DNA of 8,027 nucleotides from Polyangiaceae bacterium. GTDB lineage: Bacteria; Myxococcota_A; Polyangia; Polyangiales; Polyangiaceae. The notes below the pieces were generated by a model that ran no database searches, was not told where the DNA came from, and saw only the letters and a list, made by a program, of their open reading frames with translations. The stretch lies in the NCBI GenBank assembly GCA_025934595.1, contig JAICXU010000115.1, forward strand, positions 1 through 8,027, given 5' to 3'. Of the stretch, positions 1-6,000 are shown in pieces (position 1 is the stretch's first letter; each line of letters starts with the position of its first letter). A program made the translations under genes and the position numbers.

Positions 1-1
1 C

Positions 2-727
2 GTCTCGCCTTCGCGCCGAATCGTCACGCTCGACTATTTGGGCTTCGGTCTCTCCGACAAACCCGTCGAGTACGGATACTCGATCTTCGACCACGCCGAT
101 GCCGTCGCCGCCGTGATGCGCGAGGCGAAGATCGAGCGCGCGCACGTCTTCGCGCACGATCTCGGAACGAGCGTCGCCACCGAGCTCTGCGCGCGGCACG
201 AGCGGCGCCTTCTTCCGTTCGACATCGCGAGCCTCACGCTCATGAACGGCAGCGTGCACGTCGAGATGGCGGATCTCACGTTCGGTCAGCTCGCGCTCCG
301 TTCGCCGCTCGGCCCGCTGTTCGCGAGGCTCAACACGGCGAAGAGCTTCAAGATACAAATGAGCCGCATTTTCGGCCGGCCCGTGAGCGATCGCGATCTC
401 GACGACATGTGGAGCCTCCTCTCGCGCGCCGACGGAACGTCGCGCTTGCCACAGATCATTCGTTACATCGAGGAGCGCACGCGCTTTCGTCGCCGATGGA
501 TCGGCGCGCTCGAGCGACTCGATCGGCCGGCGCACGTCGCGTGGGGACGGCTCGATCCCGTCGCCGTCATCGCCATCGCGCGTCAGCTCGCGGGAGAGAT
601 TCCGAAATGCGAGCTCTCGATCTGGGACGATCTCGGGCACTACCCGCAGGTTGAGGCGCCCGACGTGGTCGCGAAAACCGTCACTGCCTTCTGGGACAAG
701 ATCGACGGGGACAAGGTGGAACTCTGA
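2..727 (+). CDS. MEST-like alpha/beta hydrolase, 3' part (5' end outside window)
   Basis: The reading frame is open from the left edge, so the start and oxyanion-hole region are missing. The visible part (about 241 residues) opens with DYLGFGLSDKP, the conserved strand-turn of alpha/beta hydrolases. The nucleophile elbow is AHDLG, with Asp at codon 158-160 rather than Ser, as in haloalkane dehalogenases and epoxide hydrolases. The later catalytic positions are the Asp of GRLDPV and the His of LGHYPQ near the C-terminus. The blocks YSIFDHAD, DDMWSLL, IRYIEERTRFRRRWIGAL and LGHYPQVEAP closely resemble the vertebrate MEST/PEG1 protein and its bacterial relatives, whose substrate is not settled as far as I know. 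Family membership is clear and the reaction is not. The gene converges on epmA with only 6 bp between the stop codons. Confidence 0.88.
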   Translation, partial: VSPSRRIVTLDYLGFGLSDKPVEYGYSIFDHADAVAAVMREAKIERAHVFAHDLGTSVATELCARHERRLLPFDIASLTLMNGSVHVEMADLTFGQLALRSPLGPLFARLNTAKSFKIQMSRIFGRPVSDRDLDDMWSLLSRADGTSRLPQIIRYIEERTRFRRRWIGALERLDRPAHVAWGRLDPVAVIAIARQLAGEIPKCELSIWDDLGHYPQVEAPDVVAKTVTAFWDKIDGDKVEL

Positions 728-739
728 CGACGCTCAGAG
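722..739. terminator. Possible short bidirectional hairpin between convergent genes
   Basis: CTCTGA (722-727) and TCAGAG (734-739) form a perfect 6-bp stem around a 6-nt loop. Both stop codons, TGA at 725-727 on plus and TGA at 736-734 on minus, lie inside the stem. It occupies the whole gap between two convergent genes, where a shared terminator would be expected. The stem is short and no T-run follows on either strand, so termination is only a guess. Confidence 0.3.
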
Positions 740-1648
740 CTCGTCGTCGGCGAACGCGAGCACGTCTCGGATTTGCGTCGTTCCGCACGCGAGCGCGACG
801 AGCCGGTCGAATCCAATCGCGTTGCCGGCGCTCGGCGGAACGCTCGCGAGGGCGGCGAGGAACTTTTCGTCGATGGGATAGAGCGGCAAGTTTCGTTTGG
901 CTCGCTCGTCGCGATCGTGCTCGAAGCGCGCGCGTTGCTCCTCTGGATCGGTGAGCTCGCCGAATCCGTTGCACAGCTCGACGCCCGCGACGTAGAGCTC
1001 GAACCGCTCTGCGACGCGCGGATCGCTCGGTTTTTTCCGGGCGAGCGACGCCTGCGAGGCCGGATATTCGGTCAAGAAGATCGCGTGATCGAGCTTCGCG
1101 AGCGCCGGCTCGACCTCGTCGATCAAGATGCGGAAAAATCGCTCCTCGTCGTCGGCAGCGAGCCGCAACGTTTCTTCCGGCGTCGTCTTCGCGAATCGCT
1201 CGTAGGCGTCGCACACCGTCATCCGCGCAAAGGGCGCGCGCGTCGAGATGGATCGACCTGCGATTTGCGCTTCGCCGCCCGTGAGCCGCTCGACGAGCTC
1301 CGCGGTGTCTTTCATGATCGCCTCGACGCTCGCGTTCGCGCGATAAAATTCGCAGATCGTGAACTCCGGATTGTGACGCTCGCCGAGCTCACCCCGCCGG
1401 AACGCTTTGCAGATTTGGAAAATCTTCGCGTGACCCTCGGCGAGGAGCCGCTTCATTTGATACTCGGGCGACGTGATGAGATAGCGCGCTGACTTCGCGC
1501 GTGGATCGACGAGCTCGAACGCGTCGAGATGAAGCTCCATGCCGGGCGAGGGGACCGCGAGCGGCGTGTCGACCTCCAAAAATCCTCGCTCTTCGAAGAA
1601 CGCGCGCGTCTCTTTCGTGAGCGCCGCGCGACGCTCGAGGAGCTTCAT
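734..1648 (-). CDS. epmA: EF-P--(R)-beta-lysine ligase EpmA (PoxA/GenX family, LysRS-like)
   Basis: The 304-residue product is a class II lysyl-tRNA synthetase catalytic domain without the N-terminal anticodon-binding OB fold, which is the hallmark of EpmA (about 325 residues in E. coli). Visible features are the N-terminal motif RGFLEVDTPLAVPSPGMELHL (residues 21-41 in two overlapping parts), class II motif 2 in FRRGELGERHNPEFT (83-97), the lysine-pocket block ELCNGFGEL (224-232) and motif 3 in AIGFDRLVAL (277-286). EpmA activates beta-lysine with ATP and attaches it to a conserved lysine of elongation factor P, easing ribosome stalling at proline runs. I chose the ATG at 1648 because it overlaps the TGA of the upstream regulator as ATGA; the frame extends further upstream but only antisense-like Arg/Ala sequence is there. 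Translation is therefore probably coupled to the tetR gene. Neither efp nor epmB is in the window. Confidence 0.9.
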   Translation of the reverse strand: MKLLERRAALTKETRAFFEERGFLEVDTPLAVPSPGMELHLDAFELVDPRAKSARYLITSPEYQMKRLLAEGHAKIFQICKAFRRGELGERHNPEFTICEFYRANASVEAIMKDTAELVERLTGGEAQIAGRSISTRAPFARMTVCDAYERFAKTTPEETLRLAADDEERFFRILIDEVEPALAKLDHAIFLTEYPASQASLARKKPSDPRVAERFELYVAGVELCNGFGELTDPEEQRARFEHDRDERAKRNLPLYPIDEKFLAALASVPPSAGNAIGFDRLVALACGTTQIRDVLAFADDEL

Positions 1649-2340
1649 TTTTCGCGCGATCGCGGCGTGAGCCCGCGCAGCAGAATGTCCGCGACCTGGC
1701 TCGCGGCGCGGACGAGCGCGCCTTCTTCCGCGCGGCCGAGCGCCCATGTGAACGTGACGCCGTCGAGCGCGCCGAACGTCGCGCGCGCGACCAACCCCGG
1801 CGAGACGTCCGTGCGGAACTCGCCCGCCGCTTGTCCTTCCGCGACGACGCGCGCGATGGCGTCGAGGTACGCGGAGAATTTCGGCGTCGCATATTCCTTC
1901 AAGAGCCGCGACGACTGGCGAACGATGACGGTGATGACCTCGGCGAGATCGCGCTCGCCTTCGAGGAGGCCGAGCTGCACCTCGATCACGCGCCGCAGCT
2001 TGTCTTTCGCGCTCGCGATCTTTCCGAGATCGTTTTGCATGAAGCCGAGCAGCTTGTCGACGCGGTCTTCGAACAACGAAACGAGCAGATGCTCTTTAGA
2101 TGTAAAATACAAATAAATCGTGCCGTCCGCGACGCCCGCCGCCTTCGCGACGTCGCTCACGCGTGCGTCGAAGAAGCCGCTCTTCGCGAAGACGCGCACG
2201 GCGGCCGCGAGAATGCGCTCGCGTTTGTCGCCGGCTTTGCGCTCCTTCGCGCTCGTCGCCTGCGTGCGCGAATGGCCTCCGCGTGTCTGTTTTTGAGGCC
2301 TTTTGGACGGGCGAGCTTTACTGAGTGAGCCCTCACTCAT
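1645..2340 (-). CDS. TetR/AcrR family regulator, FadR-like
   Basis: The 231-residue product has a basic, low-complexity N-terminal arm (about residues 1-40), then a TetR DNA-binding domain: RERILAAAVRVFAKSGFF (40-57) followed by the helix-turn-helix VSDVAKAAGVADGTIYLYF (61-79) and SKEHLL. The wording GVADGTIYLYFTSKEHLLVSLFE is close to the FadR-type TetR repressors that respond to fatty acyl-CoA. The C-terminal helices (about 90-225) would bind ligand and dimerise; the ligand is inferred only. There is no in-frame ATG, GTG or TTG between M1 and the HTH, and upstream only a TTG inside the inverted repeat, so ATG 2340 is well supported although it has no good ribosome-binding site. A palindromic operator covers codons 1-7, arguing for autoregulation. 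epmA follows with a 4-base overlap. Confidence 0.88.
   Translation of the reverse strand: MSEGSLSKARPSKRPQKQTRGGHSRTQATSAKERKAGDKRERILAAAVRVFAKSGFFDARVSDVAKAAGVADGTIYLYFTSKEHLLVSLFEDRVDKLLGFMQNDLGKIASAKDKLRRVIEVQLGLLEGERDLAEVITVIVRQSSRLLKEYATPKFSAYLDAIARVVAEGQAAGEFRTDVSPGLVARATFGALDGVTFTWALGRAEEGALVRAASQVADILLRGLTPRSREK
2322..2339. promoter_or_regulatory. Perfect 18-bp palindrome, probable TetR/FadR-type operator
   Basis: TGAGTGAG-CC-CTCACTCA is an 8-bp perfect inverted repeat with a 2-bp spacer. It matches the shape of the Bacillus FadR box (TGAATGA...TCATTCA) with one symmetric base change per arm. It lies across the start of the tetR gene on its sense strand (ATG AGT GAG GGC TCA CTC AGT). 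A repressor bound here would block initiation directly. The regulator beside it is of the family expected to bind such a site. Confidence 0.7.
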
Positions 2341-2375
2341 TCCGCCGAGGTACCAGCGGGCCGTCGCGAGGTCAA
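2341..2375 (-). promoter_or_regulatory. Candidate promoter of the tetR-epmA unit, possibly leaderless
   Basis: On the minus strand TTGACC (2375-2370) is followed after 17 bases by TACCTC (2352-2347). The -35 match is good and the -10 match is poor. Six more bases lead straight to the ATG at 2340, so the expected transcription start would fall at or next to the start codon. This fits the lack of a clear Shine-Dalgarno sequence and places the palindrome at about +1 to +20, but it is unproven. Confidence 0.35.
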
Positions 2376-2384
2376 TGCGCCCGC

Positions 2385-2551
2385 TAGCGCCAATGCCGTT
2401 CGCTTTGCAGCAGCAAGAATGGCGAACCGCCAAGCCGCAAAGGTCGCCGAGGATGAAGGATCGAAGAAGTAGAGGATCAAAATCCAGACCGTCTACTTGG
2501 CGTCTTTGCGTCTTGGCGGTTCGCCTGCTTATCCGAACGGCATTGCCGCTA
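2385..2551. repeat. Nested imperfect inverted repeat, REP/MITE-like element
   Basis: Two nested pairs of arms face each other. The outer arms are TAGCGCCAATGCCGTTCG (2385-2402) and CGAACGGCATTGCCGCTA (2534-2551), 17 of 18 matching. The inner arms run 2421-2448 (starting GGCGAACCGCCAAG) and 2499-2525 (ending CTTGGCGGTTCGCC), matching except for one substitution and a small indel. The centre, 2449-2498, is AG-rich and encodes nothing. The inner arm resembles the CTTGGCGTCTTTGCG-type repeats I associate with intergenic DNA of environmental bacteria, a recollection rather than a search. The right end overlaps the TAG stop of the SctS-like gene. No T-run follows, so it is not an obvious intrinsic terminator. 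AATGCGC occurs at 2374-2380 and 2551-2557 and might be a target duplication. Confidence 0.75.
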
Positions 2552-2806
2552 ATGCGCGAGGAGAAATACGCGCGTCGCGAACGCAGCGAGCTCGTGGCCC
2601 ATCCAGGGGCCTGCGAGCACGAGCACCGCGACGACGGCGACGAGCCGCGGAAGATGCGCGATGGCGACGTCTTGAATCTGCGACGCCGATTGCAGCGCGC
2701 CCGTGACGAACGAGACGACGGCGGCGGCCGCGACCACCGGCAGCGAGAGCACCACCGACAAGATCAGCGCTTCTTGCGCATACGCCACGAGCTGGTGCGC
2801 GGGCAC
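2549..2806 (-). CDS. SctS/FliQ family type III export apparatus protein (orphan)
   Basis: The 85-residue product has the FliQ/YscS/SctS layout: a short N-terminus (HQLVAYAQEAL), a hydrophobic helix (about 12-36), a loop with the family block ALQSASQIQD (about 37-46), and a second hydrophobic helix (about 53-70) ending in AGPWMGHEL. Family members are 85-90 residues and form part of the inner-membrane export gate with SctR and SctT. I chose GTG 2806 because it gives family length and sits one base after the stop of the lipoprotein gene; an ATG at 2854 would give 101 residues but overlaps the lipoprotein in another frame. TAG at 2551-2549 ends it inside the inverted repeat. No other flagellar or type III gene is visible. 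The family is fairly sure; flagellar versus injectisome origin cannot be told. Confidence 0.8.
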   Translation of the reverse strand: MPAHQLVAYAQEALILSVVLSLPVVAAAAVVSFVTGALQSASQIQDVAIAHLPRLVAVVAVLVLAGPWMGHELAAFATRVFLLAH

Positions 2807-2807
2807 G

Positions 2808-3176
2808 TCAGCCGCCGTCGTCGTTTGCGTCTGTCGAGCCGTCGTCGCTCGCATCCGACGCGGCGCCGTCGGGCTCGGCGTCGTTCGTCTGCGCGTCGCT
2901 CACCGGCGCGGAGTCCACCGAAGCGTCGCCCGGGATGCCCGCTTCGCCGCCCGCGGTCGACGGCGCCTGGCATTGCAGGACAGTGGCTTGAGCGGGATCC
3001 TGCGGACAGCAGACGTTGATCCCCGATTTGCAAATGAGGCCGTCTTGGCAATCGTCGTTGCCGTTCTGCGTGTCGCAGCGGTCGCCTTCGCCCTGATTCG
3101 AGCAGGCGCCCATGAAAATGGCCGACGCGCCGACGATCGTGAGCCCCACCAAGAAAGACCGAGCCAAAAGCCGCAT
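2808..3176 (-). CDS. Small Cys-rich lipoprotein with Asp/Ala-rich tail
   Basis: The 122-residue product begins MRLLARSFLVGLTIVGAS and has a lipobox-like FMGAC, making Cys25 the likely lipidation site. Next comes a compact cysteine cluster (Cys34, 43, 49, 56, 57 and 69, with GDRC, DDCQDGLIC and VCCPQD). The remainder, from about residue 72, is a disordered acidic tail rich in Ala, Asp, Gly and Ser. This design, a lipid anchor plus a CxxGLxC-CC module plus an acidic linker, is common among myxobacterial secreted proteins of unknown role. The frame is open far upstream to 4469, but that extension is antisense to the dehydrogenase gene, so ATG 3176 with its signal peptide is preferred. The stop is one base before the SctS-like GTG, suggesting one transcript. 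Confidence 0.78.
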   Translation of the reverse strand: MRLLARSFLVGLTIVGASAIFMGACSNQGEGDRCDTQNGNDDCQDGLICKSGINVCCPQDPAQATVLQCQAPSTAGGEAGIPGDASVDSAPVSDAQTNDAEPDGAASDASDDGSTDANDDGG

Positions 3177-3257
3177 TTGCCCGCACTTTTTCACGAACGG
3201 CCGCCAATTGGAAAGACAAAGTTGGCCCGGCCTCCGCCGCCGCGATGAGATCGGCCC
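3177..3257. promoter_or_regulatory. Divergent intergenic region with an imperfect inverted repeat
   Basis: This 81-bp gap must carry the start signals of both the minus-strand lipoprotein unit and the plus-strand membrane protein unit. GGCCGCCAA (3199-3207) and TTGGCCCGGCC (3222-3232) form an imperfect inverted repeat (GGCCG and CCAA pair, with a GG bulge) around a 14-nt AT-richer centre. This could be a shared operator. I could not find a convincing -35/-10 pair on either strand. Confidence 0.35.
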
Positions 3258-3539
3258 ATGACGAGCGCCCAAACGCTTTTGGGGGCCCTGCCGGACGCGC
3301 ACCATCTTTCCGCGCTCCTGAAGCCGGTTTCGCGCGAGCTCAAAGGATCGCTTTCCCATTTTCATCACGCCGCGGATTGGATCGCGCGGCATACGGGAAT
3401 TCCGGCCATTTTGGTGGCGTCGCTCCTCATCGTGCTGTCGTGGCGAATGGCCAAGCGCATGGCGCACGTGGCCGTCGAGGTCGCGGTCGTGACGGTTTTG
3501 CTGCTGGCTTTGACGAAGCTCGGAGTCGTGTCGTGGTAA
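3258..3539 (+). CDS. Small two-helix membrane protein, unknown function
   Basis: The 93-residue product has a soluble, His-containing N-terminal half (LSHFHHAADWIARHTG, about 32-47) and two hydrophobic segments: IPAILVASLLIVLSW (48-62) and VAVEVAVVTVLLLALTKLGVV (about 71-91), joined by the basic turn RMAKRMAH. I do not recognise a family. ATG 3258 is preceded at 7 nt by GAGA (3247-3250), a modest ribosome-binding site. The dehydrogenase starts 9 bases after its stop, so they are probably co-transcribed. The reading frame is cleanly bounded and uses the same G/C-ending codons as its neighbours. Confidence 0.65.
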   Translation: MTSAQTLLGALPDAHHLSALLKPVSRELKGSLSHFHHAADWIARHTGIPAILVASLLIVLSWRMAKRMAHVAVEVAVVTVLLLALTKLGVVSW

Positions 3540-3548
3540 GAAGCGCGC

Positions 3549-4314
<766 letters not shown>

Positions 4315-4376
4315 GCTCGCTCCGTGGCCCGCGTAAAACGTGACGCGTCCGCGGATGGTGTGTGACATTTGCGTGT

Positions 4377-4415
4377 CGATTTCCCTTGCGCGAGCCGGTT
4401 TCGCAGGGGAAATCG
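4377..4415 (+). promoter_or_regulatory. 14-bp hairpin abutting a Shine-Dalgarno sequence
   Basis: CGATTTCCCTTGCG (4377-4390) pairs with CGCAGGGGAAATCG (4402-4415) over 14 consecutive positions, 13 Watson-Crick and one G-U, with an 11-nt loop (4391-4401). The last base of the stem is the first base of GAGGAGAA (4415-4422), the ribosome-binding site of the next gene. No T-run follows, so it is not a standard terminator of the upstream dehydrogenase. It may be a 5'-UTR control element or a DNA operator. Confidence 0.6.
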
Positions 4416-4427
4416 AGGAGAACGGCC

Positions 4428-5963
4428 GTGAAGGGGCGACATCGCCCCTCGCGAACTGGGATGGCGCAAGCACTAGTCAACGACAATTCCATTTCCGTTG
4501 CAGCAGAAGCCGCGGAGTCGCTGGAGCCGGAGGTCCGCATCGGGGTCCATGACGCGAGCCGCATGGAGTGGAGCGTCTCGCTCCCCATGCCGACGGACGT
4601 CGACCTCGCGTACTCGATCGAGGTCGCGCTCGACATTCCGTCGAACGCGTTCGCGCGCCACTCGCCGTGGAACCAGCTTCAAAGCTTCACGCGGCTCGAT
4701 GCGTCCGAAGATCGATCGAATCATCACCAGACGATCGACGCCTTGCGACGCGGCGCGCTCGCGGCGGTCGACAGGCTCGGTCGTGCGAGCGACGGCTTCG
4801 CGCGCCACGCGATGCTCGCGCGCGAGTCGTGGGTGCCGGAGCTCGAGAAGGGCCTCTCGCTCTGGCTCGACGTCGCGATTCGCACGGTGAGAGACGTGCG
4901 CGAGAAGCTCGTGAAGGACGAAGAGAGCGATCCACCCGAGGTGAGTCGTGAGCGAGCGCTCGTCGACGAGTATTTGAGCGTGCGCCTGCTCGAGATGCTC
5001 GCCGGCGTCGAACGCGCGCTCGAAACCCTCGTCCGCGAGGCCATCCCGGCGCGCCGCGAAGAGCTCGCGCCCGTCGTCACGGCGCTCGAGGAAAAAATCG
5101 CCGCCGCCCTCTCGGCGGAGATCGCGCACCGGCTCGCGCGAAAATACATCTACGCCGATGCCGCGTCGGTCGAAGCGCTCGAGCGTTATCTCGATCGCGC
5201 GAGCCAGCTGAAAAAACATTTCCAAGAGGTGCTGTTTCTCGAGCCCGAGGTCTACGAGCTCGCCGACAAAGTGCACCACTGGGCCGCGGGTTTTGCGGCC
5301 CTTTTCGCGTCCACGTGGGCGTTTGCTTGGCAAATCGCGCTGCTCAATCACAAGCCCACGGCGGGATCGAAGATCGGATCGGGTCTCGTCATGCTCGCCG
5401 TCATCGGCGGTCTCGTGTACGTCGCGAAGGATCGCATCAAAGAGCTCGGTCGCACGTGGATCGCGGGCAACGTGCATCGTTTTTACGCGCAACGCGTCGC
5501 GCGTTTTCGCGCACCGAAGCGCCGGTTGCCGAAGCGCGACATCATCGTCAGCGCCCGTGAATCGTTCGACCAAGTCACGAGCTCTCGCCCTGATCCGCTG
5601 AATCCGGAGAGCGGCGCGGAGCTCCACGGCACGCTTCTCCGCTACATGCACAAGGGCACGGTGCATCCGTGCGCGGCCCTCTCCGCTTCGGGCGTGCGTC
5701 GTGTGAAGCACGTCTTCCGCTACGATTTTTCGCCGCTCTTCGCGCGCCTCGACGACGCCGTGAAGAAGGTGCCCGTGCTCGAAGAGGGCGGCCGCCGCGT
5801 GCGTTTCGTCGATGCGCCTCGGTGCTATCGCTTGCCCGTGAAGCTCGCCGTGAAGAGCCAAGGGCACACGTGGAGCGAATCGGGCACGCTCGTCTTGCAC
5901 AAGCGCGGCCTCGATCGCATCGAGTACGGCCCGCGCGTGCCGAGCCCTCCTTCGGAGCCCTAG
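4428..5963 (+). CDS. Membrane-anchored protein of unknown function, about 511 aa
   Basis: I do not recognise this protein. GTG 4428 is chosen because GAGGAGAA (4415-4422) lies at ideal distance; ATG 4461, giving 500 residues, has no ribosome-binding site but is possible. From the GTG start, residues about 45-85 are a beta-rich stretch (RMEWSVSLPMPTDVDLAYSI), and 100-280 are long charged helices rich in Glu, Arg and Leu, likely coiled-coil. Two hydrophobic segments follow at about 286-307 (WAAGFAALFASTWAFAWQIALL) and 316-334 (IGSGLVMLAVIGGLVYVAK), predicting a hairpin in the inner membrane with both large parts on the same side. The C-terminal region (about 345-511) contains the basic run RAPKRRLPKRD and a mixed beta domain with YMHKGTVHPC, FRYDFSPLF and CYRLPVKLAV. 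There is no signal peptide or known catalytic motif. The rRNA-modifying fusion follows 37 bp downstream. Confidence 0.8.
   Translation: MKGRHRPSRTGMAQALVNDNSISVAAEAAESLEPEVRIGVHDASRMEWSVSLPMPTDVDLAYSIEVALDIPSNAFARHSPWNQLQSFTRLDASEDRSNHHQTIDALRRGALAAVDRLGRASDGFARHAMLARESWVPELEKGLSLWLDVAIRTVRDVREKLVKDEESDPPEVSRERALVDEYLSVRLLEMLAGVERALETLVREAIPARREELAPVVTALEEKIAAALSAEIAHRLARKYIYADAASVEALERYLDRASQLKKHFQEVLFLEPEVYELADKVHHWAAGFAALFASTWAFAWQIALLNHKPTAGSKIGSGLVMLAVIGGLVYVAKDRIKELGRTWIAGNVHRFYAQRVARFRAPKRRLPKRDIIVSARESFDQVTSSRPDPLNPESGAELHGTLLRYMHKGTVHPCAALSASGVRRVKHVFRYDFSPLFARLDDAVKKVPVLEEGGRRVRFVDAPRCYRLPVKLAVKSQGHTWSESGTLVLHKRGLDRIEYGPRVPSPPSEP
4432..4449. promoter_or_regulatory. Second perfect 18-bp palindrome just inside the gene
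   Basis: AGGGGCGA-CA-TCGCCCCT is an 8-bp perfect inverted repeat with a 2-bp spacer, covering codons 2-8 after GTG 4428. As RNA it could form a 7-bp stem with an ACAT loop. As DNA it has the size and symmetry of a dimeric repressor site. If the real start were ATG 4461 it would lie in the leader. Function is inferred from symmetry alone. Confidence 0.45.
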
Positions 5964-6000
5964 CGGCAACGCGGTTCGCCGTGCTTCGCACGAGTGGGTG

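Noticed and set aside
773..1492. Plus-strand open frame of 239 residues opposite epmA
   Set aside because: epmA carries class II synthetase motifs over the same bases; the opposite frame shows no family resemblance.
1649..1747. N-terminal extension of EpmA to position 1747
   Set aside because: The extra 33 residues are an Arg/Ala/Gly shadow of the tetR gene. The ATGA overlap at 1648-1645 is a natural start.
4362..4427. GTG 4362 as the start of the membrane protein gene
   Set aside because: It has no ribosome-binding site, and the first 22 residues would be encoded by the hairpin. GTG 4428 has a near-perfect Shine-Dalgarno sequence.
5980..5992. Small hairpin CGTGC-TTC-GCACG between the membrane protein and fusion genes
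   Set aside because: The stem is 5 bp with no T-run, so it is expected by chance in such GC-rich sequence.
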